DNA of 64,000 bases, taken from positions 434,001 to 498,000 of the forward strand of contig CBDAQA010000022.1 in NCBI GenBank assembly GCA_965198865.1, read 5' to 3'. The notes below the pieces were generated by a model. The model worked only from the letters and a program-made list of their open reading frames with translations, had not been told where the DNA came from and searched no databases. A program made the translations under genes and the position numbers. Below, one piece after another: positions 1-8,685 of this stretch (positions are counted from its first letter, which is position 1; each line of letters opens with the position of its first letter). This DNA comes from CBDAQA01 sp965198865. GTDB taxonomy: Bacteria > Planctomycetota > Phycisphaerae > Tepidisphaerales > Tepidisphaeraceae.

Positions 1-173
1 TCGGCGGGTCGATCGACATCGACGCCGCCCCCGAGCCGGGCAGCCTGGCGAGCCTCGCCGTCGCGATGGCCGCGCTGGGGCTGCGCCGACACCGGCGACC
101 CACCCGGACGGAGCCGGGCCGAGTCGGCCCGCGCGGGCGCAGCCCGCGTCTCACGCGGGCAACGTGGGGTTGA
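1..173 (+). CDS. C-terminal end of a PEP-CTERM exported protein (5' part outside window)
   Basis: The reading frame that begins at base 3 is open from the window edge to a TGA at 171-173. It encodes a short stretch ending in APEPGS, then a hydrophobic run (LASLAVAMAALGL) and an arginine-rich tail beginning RRHRR. This Pro-Glu-Pro, transmembrane, Arg order is the PEP-CTERM sorting signal, which is processed by an exosortase at the cell surface in Gram-negative bacteria that make exopolysaccharide. After the basic cluster the tail runs about 25 residues further than usual. The function of the mature protein cannot be seen because the rest lies outside the window. Confidence 0.7.
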   Translation, partial: GGSIDIDAAPEPGSLASLAVAMAALGLRRHRRPTRTEPGRVGPRGRSPRLTRATWG

Positions 174-318
174 CGAGCAACGTTCCGTGCGCGAGACGCG
201 ACCCGCGGTCGCACGGACCGACACGGTCCGGCTCTGTCGGGCGGTTCTGGCATCCCGCCCCTGGCCGCTCTATCATTCCGCCCCCGCCGGTCGGACCGTG
301 CGGGGAAGGAACGGCCCC

Positions 319-1089
319 ATGTTGTTCGGCATCTGCACCCCCTCGACCAACGCGGCCGCCCTCAGGGCGGCCGGCTGGGACTACGTCGAGGACAACGTCC
401 AGGGGCTGCTGCAGGGGTTGGTCCCCGACGACCAGTGGGCCGCGCCGGCGCCGGCCGCGTTGCCGGTGCTGGCGGCCAACGTGCTGCTGCCGGCCAGCCT
501 TAAGGTGACCGGTCCCGAAGCCGACCTCGACCGGCTGAAATCGTACATGGACACCGTGACCCGCCGGGCCGGACGGGTCGGGATCCAGACGTTGGTGTTC
601 GGCAGCGGCGCGGCCCGCATGGTCCCGCCGGGCTTCAGCATGACGACCGCCGCCCAGCAGGTGGCCGCGTTCGCGCGGATGGGTGCCGAGCTGGCCGCGG
701 CGCACGGGATCACGATCGTGATCGAGCCGCTGAACCGGCACGAGTGCAACATCGTCAACTCGGTCGCCGAGGCCGCCCGCCACGCGAGGACGGTCGATCA
801 CCCGAACTGCCAAGTGCTGGTCGACACGTACCAGCTGTGGATGGAGAACGAGGAGCTGGAGAACGTACACCGGGCCGCGGGCGTCATCCGGCACGTCCAC
901 CTGGCCGACCTGAACGGCCGGGTCGCCCCGGGCCTGAGCGGCCGGGCCGACTACCGCCCGCTGTTCCGCATCCTGAAGCAGGCCGGCTACGACCGCACGC
1001 TCAGCGTCGAGAGCTCGCCGATCCCCGACTTCCAGACCACGGCCCCCATAGTCCTCGCGTTCATCAAGGACCAGTGGGCCGCCGCCTAA
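319..1089 (+). CDS. Sugar phosphate isomerase/epimerase family protein (TIM barrel)
   Basis: A 256-residue TIM-barrel protein of the AP-endonuclease-2-like superfamily, which includes hydroxypyruvate, xylose-type and tagatose/allulose isomerases and epimerases. The four metal ligands expected for the family can be placed at Glu136 (in IEPLNRHE), Asp169 (VDTYQLW), His194 (IRHVHLAD) and Glu231 (LSVESSP). The length is normal for the family. A longer reading frame begins at 187, but the ATG at 319 has GGAAGGA eight bases upstream and matches the family N-terminus (MLFGICTPS), so I use it. It is probably cytoplasmic, acting on a ketose or keto-acid. The exact substrate cannot be deduced. The next gene is an aminotransferase on the same strand. 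Confidence 0.85.
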   Translation: MLFGICTPSTNAAALRAAGWDYVEDNVQGLLQGLVPDDQWAAPAPAALPVLAANVLLPASLKVTGPEADLDRLKSYMDTVTRRAGRVGIQTLVFGSGAARMVPPGFSMTTAAQQVAAFARMGAELAAAHGITIVIEPLNRHECNIVNSVAEAARHARTVDHPNCQVLVDTYQLWMENEELENVHRAAGVIRHVHLADLNGRVAPGLSGRADYRPLFRILKQAGYDRTLSVESSPIPDFQTTAPIVLAFIKDQWAAA

Positions 1090-1093
1090 ATCA

Positions 1094-1193
1094 GATCATC
1101 CACGAAGGACACGAAGGGAAATCAAGGCAACACGAGCGGCAAAACACGGTCGTCCGCATTTCTTCTTCGTGTCCCTTCGTGTCCTTCGTGGAT
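1094..1193. repeat. Intergenic palindrome, CCACGAAGGACACGAAGG family
   Basis: Bases 1098-1119 are perfectly complementary to 1172-1193 (22 bp), leaving a 52-base loop. It lies between two co-directional genes. A degenerate relative occurs at 36146-36222. Read as protein, one arm gives the FVSFVD-type peptide often seen in false ORFs of related genomes. Confidence 0.85.
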
Positions 1194-1219
1194 CAAATTC
1201 CTAATTCGAGGACCCCGCC

Positions 1220-2368
1220 ATGCTGATGAAATACCGCTTGTTCACCCCCGGCCCGACCAGCGTGCCCGAGGCGACGCTGCTGGAGCTGGCCAAGCCCGTG
1301 CAGCACCACCGCACGGCCGAGTTCCGCGCGATGTTCAACGAGCTGCAGGCGCTGCTGCAGTACGTCTACCAGACGAAGAACACCGTCTACACGATCACCG
1401 GCAGCGGCACGGCCGCGTTCGAGGCCGGCTTCACCAGCACGGTCGCGCCTGGCATGAAGGTGTTGAACGTCACCAACGGCAAGTTCGCCGAACGCTGGGC
1501 CAGCTACGCCAAGACCTACAGTTGCCCCCTGACCGAGATCAAGCTGCCCTACGGCCAGCACGTCACCCCTGCCCAGATGGAGGCCGAGCTCAAGAAGGGC
1601 CACGTCGACGCGGTGGTCCTCGTCCACAGCGAGACCAGCACGGCGACCGTCGCCGACCTGGCCGCGGTGGCGAAGGTGGTGCGCGAGGTGGGCGGCGACG
1701 ACACGCTGCTGATCGTGGACGGCATCACCAGCATCGGCGCGCTGCCGTTCAAGATGGACGAGTGGGGCGTCGACGTCGCCATCACGGGCAGCCAGAAGTC
1801 GCTCATGCTCCCGCCCGGCCTGGGCTACGTCGCGCTCAGCGACCGCGCCTGGCGCAAGGCGTCGGCCGGCAAGCACGTGAACTTCTACTTCGACCTGGCG
1901 AAGTACAAGAAGAGCATCGAGGACGGCGACACGCCGTTCACGCCCGCCAACACGCTGATCGGGGCCCAGGCGGTCAGCCTGAGGATGATCCGCGACGAGA
2001 CGCTGGAGACCGTGTGGAAGCGGACGCACGCCTGCGCCCAGGCGTTCCGCGACGGCATGGTCGCCCTGGGCCTGGAGGTCTTCAGCCAGTCCCCCGCCGA
2101 CAGCGTGAGCGCGATCAAGTACCCCGCCGGGATCACCGACAAGGGTTTCCGCAACGGCCTGAAGAGCAAGCACAACATCCACGTCGCCGGCGGCCAGGGC
2201 ACGATGGAGGGCACGCTGTTCCGCGTGAACCACATGGGCTACAGCGACGCCTACGACGCGCTGGCCGTCGTCGCCGCCGTTGAGCACGTGCTGAAGTCGC
2301 TCGGCCATCCCGTCGAGATCGGCAAGGGCGTCACGGCGGCGCAGAAGGCGCTGGCCGAACTGTTCTGA
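1220..2368 (+). CDS. Class V aminotransferase (alanine/serine-glyoxylate aminotransferase-like)
   Basis: A 382-residue fold-type I PLP enzyme. The N-terminus (LFTPGPTSVPE) is the substrate-entry signature of alanine:glyoxylate and serine:glyoxylate aminotransferases. GSGTAAFEA is the phosphate-binding loop, LIVDGITS carries the Asp that contacts the pyridine nitrogen, and Lys193 in TGSQKSLMLPPG is the Schiff-base lysine. In related phyla such enzymes transfer amino groups between serine, alanine or phosphoserine and glyoxylate or keto-acids. The specificity here is not resolved. Two in-frame ATGs exist (1220 and 1226). GAGG at 1207-1210 suits either. A hairpin followed by T residues lies about 35 bases after the stop. 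Confidence 0.88.
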   Translation: MLMKYRLFTPGPTSVPEATLLELAKPVQHHRTAEFRAMFNELQALLQYVYQTKNTVYTITGSGTAAFEAGFTSTVAPGMKVLNVTNGKFAERWASYAKTYSCPLTEIKLPYGQHVTPAQMEAELKKGHVDAVVLVHSETSTATVADLAAVAKVVREVGGDDTLLIVDGITSIGALPFKMDEWGVDVAITGSQKSLMLPPGLGYVALSDRAWRKASAGKHVNFYFDLAKYKKSIEDGDTPFTPANTLIGAQAVSLRMIRDETLETVWKRTHACAQAFRDGMVALGLEVFSQSPADSVSAIKYPAGITDKGFRNGLKSKHNIHVAGGQGTMEGTLFRVNHMGYSDAYDALAVVAAVEHVLKSLGHPVEIGKGVTAAQKALAELF

Positions 2369-2402
2369 TCACGATTGACAGCACGCTTAGCGACGGCCCC
2401 GA

Positions 2403-2441
2403 GGGCCGGGTTCCCCGATCGGTGGGACGCCCGGCCCTTTT
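2403..2441 (+). terminator. Putative intrinsic terminator after the aminotransferase
   Basis: GGGCCGGG (2403-2410) pairs with CCCGGCCC (2430-2437) and is followed directly by TTTT. The loop is long (19 bases), so efficiency is uncertain. Confidence 0.5.
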
Positions 2442-2689
2442 CCGTCTCCGGTGGTGGATCGACACGTCGACCGTGGGAAATGGTGGCGTCAACACAGTGT
2501 CTGCTGGCCGCCCACCGCGAGTCCGGTCGTGACGGCCGGGTGTTGCCAGGAACCTGGGCGGCGACGTCATCGCCGCGGCGGTACGCTTGGCGCTCCCACC
2601 AAGCGCCAAGCGGCCGCCGTCGCCCGGCCCTCCGGGCCGTTGCTAAACATCCAATCGACGTGATAAGTAAGCACTCGCTATTGTTCGGC

Positions 2690-3292
2690 ATGCCGGTCGC
2701 CCGGAATGCGGCGGCGGTGTTGCTCGCCCTGATGCTGTCCCTGGTGGCAACGGGATGCACGTTCACGGGCGACATGTGGGACGGGGCGAATGCGCGCACG
2801 CTGGCGTACTGCGGCATGACGGTCGACCGGCCCGGGGGGCGGTTGGTCGCAAGGTACGGCTCGTGGGGTGGACTTGACCGCGTGATGATTCCGCTGGGGT
2901 TGAACGGCCAACCCGTGCCGCCGTTCGCCGCGACCACACGCCCGGCAATGGTTGCCGATGTCTGGCGGTTTGTCACGCCAGCCCAGCGGGCGGCCGTGCT
3001 CGGGTCGGCGATCGCCAAGGGTCGGGTCGATGACGATCAACGTGGCGATGAAGGCGTCGGCCGGCCCGACTTCGACGGCAATCTGCTGGCCGTGCCCCAC
3101 GAGTTGACACCGGCCAGTGACGGGATCGCACTGATCCCCGCTGAACGGCCACGCTCGGACGATGCGCGGTTCCGATTCCGACTGGCGGCGGCCACCTTGA
3201 CGCCGCTCACCGTGGCCGCCGACGTCGCTGGCACCGCTTGCATGGTAGTCATCTACCCCATCCTTGCAGATTTGCGCATGGTGCACAGTTGA
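2690..3292 (+). CDS. Hypothetical lipoprotein
   Basis: A 200-residue protein with a lipoprotein signal: a short basic start (MPVAR), a hydrophobic core, then LVATGC with the cysteine about 23 residues in. The longer open frame from 2375 has no such signal, so I start at the ATG at 2690. The mature part has few recognisable features. There is a glycine-rich segment near residue 50 and a hydrophobic C-terminal stretch (LTVAADVAGTACMVVIYPILADL) that could be a membrane segment. Similar short planctomycete lipoproteins are annotated only as hypothetical. It should be anchored in a membrane facing the periplasm. I do not recognise a function. Confidence 0.65.
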   Translation: MPVARNAAAVLLALMLSLVATGCTFTGDMWDGANARTLAYCGMTVDRPGGRLVARYGSWGGLDRVMIPLGLNGQPVPPFAATTRPAMVADVWRFVTPAQRAAVLGSAIAKGRVDDDQRGDEGVGRPDFDGNLLAVPHELTPASDGIALIPAERPRSDDARFRFRLAAATLTPLTVAADVAGTACMVVIYPILADLRMVHS

Positions 3293-3342
3293 TGAGGGCC
3301 GCGCCACCGGCTTCAGCCGGTCGTGTCCCATGCGCGCCAGGC

Positions 3343-3348
3343 TACGAT
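3343..3348 (+). promoter_or_regulatory. TACGAT -10-like box for a leaderless start at 3355
   Basis: TACGAT ends six bases before the ATG and no Shine-Dalgarno sequence is present. It belongs to the TANNNT set described in the findings. Confidence 0.5.
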
Positions 3349-3354
3349 GCACGC

Positions 3355-3819
3355 ATGGAACCGTTTACCCTCACCCGCAACGACAAGGGGCAACTGGTGC
3401 TCGCCCGCTTCGGCCACGAGGACGTGACCGACGTCCGCGTCCGCCGGGCGTTTCCGCTGACGCACGTCGATCGGTACGTCAGCCTGCGCGGGCCGGACGG
3501 GAAGGAGATCCTGCTGTTGGAGGATCTGGCGACGGTGCCGGCGGCCACACGCGGCGTGATCGACGCGGCGCTGGCGGGGACGACGTTCGTGCCGCGGATC
3601 AGCCGGGTGGAGTCGGTCGACGTGCGGTTCGGCTACCAGCAGTGGGACGTGCAGACCGACCGCGGGCCGGCGTCGTTCCGCGTGCAGGAGCGGGAGGACA
3701 TCCGGTTCCTCAACGACGGGCGGTTCCGCATCAAGGACGTGGACGGGACCGTGTACGAGATGGAATCGCTGGACGACTTGGACGACGCCAGCCGACGGGC
3801 GGTGGAACCGCTGGTGTGA
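3355..3819 (+). CDS. DUF1854 family protein
   Basis: A 154-residue protein matching the DUF1854 pattern along its length: an N-terminal RRAFPLTHVDRYVSLRGPDG segment, an ELLL-type motif (KEILLLEDLATVPAATR), PRISRVESVDVRFGYQQWDV, TDRGPASF, EDIRFL and a C-terminal LDDASRRAV. In other bacteria DUF1854 genes often lie beside cyanophycin-metabolism or ABC-transporter genes. No such neighbours are present here and no biochemical role is established. I start at the ATG at 3355, which gives the usual family length and has a -10-like box just upstream. An upstream in-frame extension from 3238 would read through the 3' end of the preceding lipoprotein gene. It converges on the next gene with only five bases between stops. 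Confidence 0.8.
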   Translation: MEPFTLTRNDKGQLVLARFGHEDVTDVRVRRAFPLTHVDRYVSLRGPDGKEILLLEDLATVPAATRGVIDAALAGTTFVPRISRVESVDVRFGYQQWDVQTDRGPASFRVQEREDIRFLNDGRFRIKDVDGTVYEMESLDDLDDASRRAVEPLV

Positions 3820-3824
3820 CACGC

Positions 3825-5357
3825 TCAGGGCGATTGCGCGGCACGCGCGGCGCGGGCCGCGCTGACGCCGTACACCGGATCGTTCGGCGACAATCGGTGG
3901 GCCTCGGTGAACGCCCGCGCGCCGCCCTGGCGGTCGCCGATCTGCATCAGCACCGACCCCAGCGTGTTCCACGTCACATCCTGGTCGGGGCGGATCGCGA
4001 GCGACTGCCGGCACAGCACCGCGGCGGCGGCGGGGTCGGTGTCGGCCACGACGTAGGCCAGGTTCGTCCGCGCGAGCCAACTGTAAGGATTGACGGCCAG
4101 CGCGTGGCGGTAGAGCGCCGCGCCGTCGTGCCAGGTGGCGATCTGGCTCTCGGTTTGGACGACGTACGCCAGCAGGGGCAGCACGACGATGGCCGCGGTC
4201 CACCGCGAACGGCGCGCAACGTGAGCAACGGCGGCCGCCACGGCCAGGCCGAGGCCCAGCATCGGCAGGTAGGCGTAACGGTCGGCGGTCGTCGAGATCA
4301 GTTGAAAGTCGAACGGCACCAGCCCGGCGTTGGGCAGGAGCGCGGCCAGGTAGATCGCCAATCCCGCCGCCGCCGCAGGGGCGCGGCGGCGGAGCAGCAC
4401 GGCCGCCACGATGCACGCCAGGGCGACAAATGCGGCCACCGCCAAATGGACTGACCAACCGTGCAGCACGGCGGCGGGCGTGCGTCCGTAGTCGATCCCC
4501 AAGTTGGCGGGCCAAGCGAACTGGCGAAGGTAAAACGTCACGGCGTCGGCGCCCACCAGCGGCCGTTGCCACGCCGGCGACCTGGCGGCATCGGCGCCGC
4601 GCTGCGCCCACCGCGTCCACGCCATGCACGGCACGGCCAAGGCGGCCCACGGCAGGATCGATCGGAGTCGTTGAAGGGTTGGGCGATGATGGACAAGGCC
4701 GTCGAGGAACCACGCGACCGGCACCAGCGCGACGGCCGTTGGCTTCGCGACCATCGCCATCAGCAGCAGGACGGCCGACGCAACCCCGGCGCACTTCGAC
4801 CGTGGCCCGGCCGGGTCGGTCCACCGTAGGTACAGGCAGACCGCGGTCAGCCCGAGGCAGCCGAACAGCGGGTTGTTGACCACGCCAGCGAAGGCGACCG
4901 CTTCGACCTGGATCGGGTGCAGGGCGAACACCAGTGTGCCCGCGGCCGCCGCCCACCGGTTGCTTACCGCCCGCCGGACCAGGGCGAATGCGGCGACGGC
5001 CGTGCCGGCGTGGAGGGCGACCGACGCCAGGTGGAAGACGGCGGGGTTCATGTGGCCGGCCGTCGCGTCGGGCGTGGTGACCCAGCCGGCCCAGGCGCAC
5101 GCCGCCCAGAGGGTCATGGTGATCGGCTGGTACAGATTCCATGCGACGTGGTGCCAGTACCACGCGGTGCCGGCCCAGGATGGCGGGTTGAGCCGGGGGT
5201 TAGCGACGATGAACTTCAGGTCGTCCCAGGCGACGAAGCCGTTCGCCAGCGACGGCGCGAAGACCAGCGCGGTGATCGCGAAAATGGCCAGGCTGAGGCG
5301 CGCGTTGGACCCGTTCGACGGGCCGGCGATGGGGGTCGTCGGGGGAGGGACGGGCAC
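3825..5357 (-). CDS. TMTC-like multi-pass membrane protein with C-terminal TPR repeats (putative protein O-glycosyltransferase)
   Basis: A 510-residue polytopic protein. An N-terminal membrane helix is followed by NGFVAWDDLKFIVANPRL, matching the WDD/YDD loop at the start of TMTC-like and other GT-C family O-mannosyltransferase-type proteins. About ten further membrane segments follow (for example FVALACIVAAVLL), then a hydrophilic C-terminus with two or three TPR-like repeats (ALYRHALAVNPYSWLARTNLAYV, LCRQSLAIRPDQDVTWNTLGSVL). In the family a lipid-linked sugar would be transferred to extracytoplasmic protein, but this member is untested. The start is chosen at GTG 5357 because a TTGACC-N17-TACCGT promoter ends seven bases upstream. 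No ATG occurs in the right place. Confidence 0.75.
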   Translation of the reverse strand: MPVPPPTTPIAGPSNGSNARLSLAIFAITALVFAPSLANGFVAWDDLKFIVANPRLNPPSWAGTAWYWHHVAWNLYQPITMTLWAACAWAGWVTTPDATAGHMNPAVFHLASVALHAGTAVAAFALVRRAVSNRWAAAAGTLVFALHPIQVEAVAFAGVVNNPLFGCLGLTAVCLYLRWTDPAGPRSKCAGVASAVLLLMAMVAKPTAVALVPVAWFLDGLVHHRPTLQRLRSILPWAALAVPCMAWTRWAQRGADAARSPAWQRPLVGADAVTFYLRQFAWPANLGIDYGRTPAAVLHGWSVHLAVAAFVALACIVAAVLLRRRAPAAAAGLAIYLAALLPNAGLVPFDFQLISTTADRYAYLPMLGLGLAVAAAVAHVARRSRWTAAIVVLPLLAYVVQTESQIATWHDGAALYRHALAVNPYSWLARTNLAYVVADTDPAAAAVLCRQSLAIRPDQDVTWNTLGSVLMQIGDRQGGARAFTEAHRLSPNDPVYGVSAARAARAAQSP

Positions 5358-5364
5358 CCGGACG

Positions 5365-5393
5365 ACGGTAGAGCCGGCGCGGAGGGCGGTCAA
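5365..5393 (-). promoter_or_regulatory. TTGACC-N17-TACCGT promoter, leaderless GTG start at 5357
   Basis: On the minus strand the -35-like box is at 5393-5388, the -10-like box at 5370-5365, and the GTG begins seven bases later. This is one of the best promoters of the TANNNT set. Confidence 0.6.
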
Positions 5394-5492
5394 AGCCGCC
5401 GTGGAACCCCGCCCATCGCGTGGCGACTGATTGCCCCCCCCCTCGCCTGCCGATAAGTTTGCGTTGACCTCAACCCACAGGATTGCCCGCCC

Positions 5493-6884
5493 ATGATCGA
5501 CAAGATTTTCAAAGCCTACGACGTCCGCGCCACCTATCCGAGCCCGTTGAACGAGGAGGACGCGTGGAAGGTGGGCCACGCGACGGCCCAGTTCCTCAAG
5601 CGCAGCCGGGAGCGGCTGCCGGCCGACCAGAAGGTGCGGAACGAGAACACGATGGCGGTGGGCCGCGACATGCGGCCGCACAGCCCCTCGCTGGCGGGGG
5701 CGCTGATCGAGGGGATCCGCAGCGTCGGCATGGACGTGGTTGACGTGGGCATGATCGACACGTCCTTCATCTACTTCGCCATCAACGAGCTGGATTGCGT
5801 GGGCGGGATCCAGGTCACCGCGTCGCACAATCCCATCAATTATAACGGCTTCAAGATCAGCGGGCCCAAGGCCAAGCCGATCGGGTCGGCCACGGGGCTG
5901 GACGACATCAAGCGGATCGCCCAGACGCTTCGCCCGGGCAAGACCGGCGTCGAGGGGAAGCTGGAGACGGCCGATCTCTGGCCGGCGTACAAGAAGCTGG
6001 TGCTGAGCTTCCTGCAGCTGAAGCGGCCGTTGAAGGTGGCGATCGACGCGAGCAACGGCATGGCGGGCAAGATGGTGCCGGCCGTGTTCGGCGACGTGCC
6101 GAACCTGAAGATCGTGCCGCTGCTGTTCGACATCACCGGCAGCTTCACGCACGAGCCCAACCCGCTGGTCGAGAGCAACCTGGACATGCTCAAGGAACTG
6201 ATGTCCAAGGACAAGTGCGACCTGGGCGCCTGCTTCGACGGCGACGCCGACCGCTGCATGTTCCTGGACGAGAACCGCAAGTACCTCGGCTCGGACCTGA
6301 TCACGGCCCTGCTGGCCAAGGACTTCCTGGGTAAGCCGGCCAACAAGGGCGCGACGGTCGTGTACGACCTGCGCAGCAGCCACGTGGTACCCGACGAGAT
6401 CACGGCGGCGGGCGGCCTGCCGAAGCGCGACCGGGTGGGTCACGCGTTCATCAAGAAGACGATGGCCGACACCGGTGCCGTGTTCGGCGGGGAGTTGTCC
6501 GGGCACATCTACTTCAAGGACTTCTACTACGCCGACTCGGCCGCCATCGCGTTCGCCCGGCTGTTGTCGGTCCTCAGCGCCCAGCAGAAGCCGTTGAGCG
6601 AGGTGATGAAGCCGCTCTACAAGTACAGCCAGAGCGGTGAGCTGAACTACGAGGTGGAGGACAAGGACGGAAAGATCCGCGAGCTGGCCGACGCGTACCG
6701 TAAGGGGAAGGTCGACTACCTGGACGGCATCACGGTGGACCTGGGCGACTGGTGGTTCAACGTCCGCAAGAGCAACACCGAGCCGCTGCTGCGTTTGAAC
6801 TTGGAGACCGGCTCGCCAGAGCAGCTGGCGGAGAAGCTGGCGGAACTGCAGAAGTACCTGGGGCAGCCGAGCCACGGGCACTGA
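5493..6884 (+). CDS. manB: Phosphomannomutase/phosphoglucomutase
   Basis: A 463-residue alpha-D-phosphohexomutase that interconverts hexose 6-phosphate and 1-phosphate and so supplies GDP-mannose or glucose-1-phosphate for glycan synthesis. All four domain signatures are present: the active-site serine Ser111 in TASHNP, the magnesium loop DGDADR from Asp249, the sugar-specificity loop GGELSGH, and the phosphate-binding SNTEPLLR near the C-terminus. The length is normal. The sequence resembles the AlgC/ManB branch rather than PgcA or GlmM, because the sugar loop is GELSGH. It is divergent from the membrane glycosyltransferase-like gene, and the 135-base spacer holds that gene's promoter. The start at MIDKIFKAYDVR matches the family. 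Confidence 0.92.
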   Translation: MIDKIFKAYDVRATYPSPLNEEDAWKVGHATAQFLKRSRERLPADQKVRNENTMAVGRDMRPHSPSLAGALIEGIRSVGMDVVDVGMIDTSFIYFAINELDCVGGIQVTASHNPINYNGFKISGPKAKPIGSATGLDDIKRIAQTLRPGKTGVEGKLETADLWPAYKKLVLSFLQLKRPLKVAIDASNGMAGKMVPAVFGDVPNLKIVPLLFDITGSFTHEPNPLVESNLDMLKELMSKDKCDLGACFDGDADRCMFLDENRKYLGSDLITALLAKDFLGKPANKGATVVYDLRSSHVVPDEITAAGGLPKRDRVGHAFIKKTMADTGAVFGGELSGHIYFKDFYYADSAAIAFARLLSVLSAQQKPLSEVMKPLYKYSQSGELNYEVEDKDGKIRELADAYRKGKVDYLDGITVDLGDWWFNVRKSNTEPLLRLNLETGSPEQLAEKLAELQKYLGQPSHGH

Positions 6885-6919
6885 GGGGCGGATATAACCC
6901 GTCGATCGGAGCGAATCCC

Positions 6920-7042
6920 ATGGTTGACGCGATTACGAACCGCCGGCTGACGGTGAACGGCACGGCGCCGGCGGGCTCAAACATCATCGTTCCCGTGGAA
7001 CTACTGGGCGAGGTCACCGCAGCGCTGACCCGGGTGGAGTGA
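6920..7042 (+). CDS. Possible small protein (40 residues)
   Basis: ATG at 6920 with GGAG at 6908-6911 gives a normal ribosome-binding distance. The product begins MVDAITNRRLTVNGTAPAG and ends in TRVE. It has no signal peptide or membrane segment and resembles no family I know. It is counted as a possible gene only because of the good ribosome-binding site. It could equally be part of the decayed region. Confidence 0.35.
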   Translation: MVDAITNRRLTVNGTAPAGSNIIVPVELLGEVTAALTRVE

Positions 7043-7172
7043 CGCACTGGGTGGCGGCAGAGACTGTTTCGGTCCGAAATCTCCCGCCGTTCGCCTTTGT
7101 GAAGCTGAGCCGATCGTCGGACACCGCTATGGTCCAGCGGATCCTGGACTCGATCTGAGCGGGAGATCTCTG

Positions 7173-7373
7173 GTGCCGTTGCGGATCGACGCGGAACGAG
7201 TGCGCGACGTCGCCGCGAAAGAACTCGATGACGCCCACGATCTTTTCGCGTACTCCGGACGCCTGTGGCGGGAGCTTTCGGCCGATGTACACGTCGAACC
7301 TCCGACAAGCGTATTTTGTCGAACCCGGTCACCGGATCGACCGTCGCCAAACAAGATCTGTTGCCAGTTGTGA
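7173..7373 (+). CDS. Possible small protein (66 residues, GTG start)
   Basis: GTG at 7173 with GGGAG at 7161-7165. The first 38 residues (for example ERVRDVAAKELDDAHDLFAY, then SGRLWREL) look like a real helical protein sequence. The rest is Pro/Ser/Arg-rich and looks like out-of-frame sequence. This suggests a longer gene cut or frameshifted after about residue 40. I do not recognise a function. Confidence 0.35.
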   Translation: MPLRIDAERVRDVAAKELDDAHDLFAYSGRLWRELSADVHVEPPTSVFCRTRSPDRPSPNKICCQL

Positions 7374-7408
7374 CCAACTCGCTTGAGGGGCCGCCCGGGC
7401 GTGACGGG

Positions 7409-8677
7409 TCACTCCGCCGCCGACTCTTCCGGCTCAGGGGTCGCTTCCGCTTCCTCAGCCTCGTCCTCCGCGTCCGTCTTCATCAGCTCCCGCATCAGCA
7501 CCGTGGCGAACGCTCCCGCTGGCAGGGTGAAGGCGACCGTCACGTGCGGGCCGAACTCGTCGACGCCGCCGGCCAGTTCCACGTTGGTCGGGCGGACGCG
7601 CAGCGGGCGGCGGGCGCCCTTCACGCGCAGCTTGCCGCTCTGCTTGAACGCCTCGGGCGTCAGGTCGACGGCGGCCATGGCGGCCTGCTCGATCGCCATC
7701 TCCGCGCCGCCGGGCATCGTCATCCGGTAGCCCACCAGCGGGCCGGTCGGGCTGATCTCGAACGTTTCGCACCGGGCCTGCTCCACCGCGGCCGACTCGA
7801 CCGGGAAACAGGCGCCGTTCTCGTGCTTGTAGGCCAGGTCGCCGTCGAGCAGCGTGTCGATCGTCTTGATGCGCTGGGCGAGCACGTCGTTGAACAGGCG
7901 GGACTGGACGGCAGCGATCCAGATGCGCCGCACCTTCTCGTCGATCGCGTGGATGGCGGCCGAGGGGCGGTGGGTCTTCATCAGCCGGGCGAGCACGCGG
8001 CGCTCCATGCCGCCGCTGCGCGGCCACAGGCGCATCGCCTCCGTGTTGTCGCGGCGGTCGAACGCCCGCCGGGCCTCCAGCGTTCGGCCGTCGTCCATCT
8101 CCGGGTCGGGCGCGCCCAGCAGGTAGTGAAGCACCGCCTCGTTGTCGCCGCGGATCATGGCCGCGCCCAGCATGTCGTTATTATTTCTGCGACCGAATCG
8201 TTGCTCGCCGAAGAAGTTCGGCATGCCGCGCCGCTGGATCGTGTCCAGCACGGGCTGGATCTTCACCACGTCGGTCGCCTCCACCTCGCGGATCTTGATG
8301 GCGAAGCGGTTGCCCGCCAGGTGGCCCAGCCGCAGCTTGTTCCCGTGCCGGACGGCCCAGCCCACGCTCAGCCCCGGGATCTCCGCCGCCATCACGGCCT
8401 CGGGCGTCGTGCCGAACAGGCTGAACACCTGCCGGGTGATCGCGTGGGCGTCCTTCATGCCGGCGTAGCCGATCTCCCGGCTCGACACGTTCAGGTGGTT
8501 CGACAGCCGGTGGATCGCCTCGAACGTGGTCAGCCCGACCTTCTGCACCTCGGCGTAGACGTGCTCCCCCTCGCCGCTGGCGTCGTACAGCGGCACCTCC
8601 TGCACGAAGAAGTCCTCGGGGCGCTGCTTGATGACGCCGCCGATGCCGGGGAAGTCAGGGGTGAGGTACGGGAGCAT
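7409..8677 (-). CDS. truD: tRNA pseudouridine(13) synthase TruD
   Basis: A 422-residue TruD-family enzyme that isomerises U13 in certain tRNAs. The catalytic Asp76 lies in GYAGMKDAHAITRQ, matching the family motif GxKDxxAxTxQ. An N-terminal FxVxE-type motif (EDFFVQEVPLY) and the NFFGEQRFGRRNN motif are also present. The length is slightly above typical because of an acidic C-terminal tail (DAEDEAEEAEATPEPEESAAE region) that is probably unstructured. The start at MLPYLTPDFPG fits the family and has TACAAT eight bases upstream. Longer upstream translation would run antisense through the neighbouring gene. It is divergent from the next gene. Confidence 0.92.
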   Translation of the reverse strand: MLPYLTPDFPGIGGVIKQRPEDFFVQEVPLYDASGEGEHVYAEVQKVGLTTFEAIHRLSNHLNVSSREIGYAGMKDAHAITRQVFSLFGTTPEAVMAAEIPGLSVGWAVRHGNKLRLGHLAGNRFAIKIREVEATDVVKIQPVLDTIQRRGMPNFFGEQRFGRRNNNDMLGAAMIRGDNEAVLHYLLGAPDPEMDDGRTLEARRAFDRRDNTEAMRLWPRSGGMERRVLARLMKTHRPSAAIHAIDEKVRRIWIAAVQSRLFNDVLAQRIKTIDTLLDGDLAYKHENGACFPVESAAVEQARCETFEISPTGPLVGYRMTMPGGAEMAIEQAAMAAVDLTPEAFKQSGKLRVKGARRPLRVRPTNVELAGGVDEFGPHVTVAFTLPAGAFATVLMRELMKTDAEDEAEEAEATPEPEESAAE

Positions 8678-8685
8678 AGACCGCG

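Larger units (their letters stand above)
6885..7408. other. Spacer with three short ORFs in different frames, possibly a decayed gene
   Basis: Between the mutase and TruD there is no full-length gene. Three short open stretches follow one another on the plus strand (6920-7042, 7051-7158, 7173-7373). Each is in a different frame and they are only 8-14 bases apart. The middle one (35 codons from GTG) reads VRNLPPFAFVKLSR and ends ILDSI. The close succession could be a frame-broken remnant or a set of tiny genes. I cannot decide. Confidence 0.4.

Noticed and set aside
5358..6881. N-terminal extension of the TMTC-like protein up to 6881
   Set aside because: This part is antisense to the phosphomannomutase gene and has no membrane or motif content. 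A promoter and GTG start at 5357 explain the gene.
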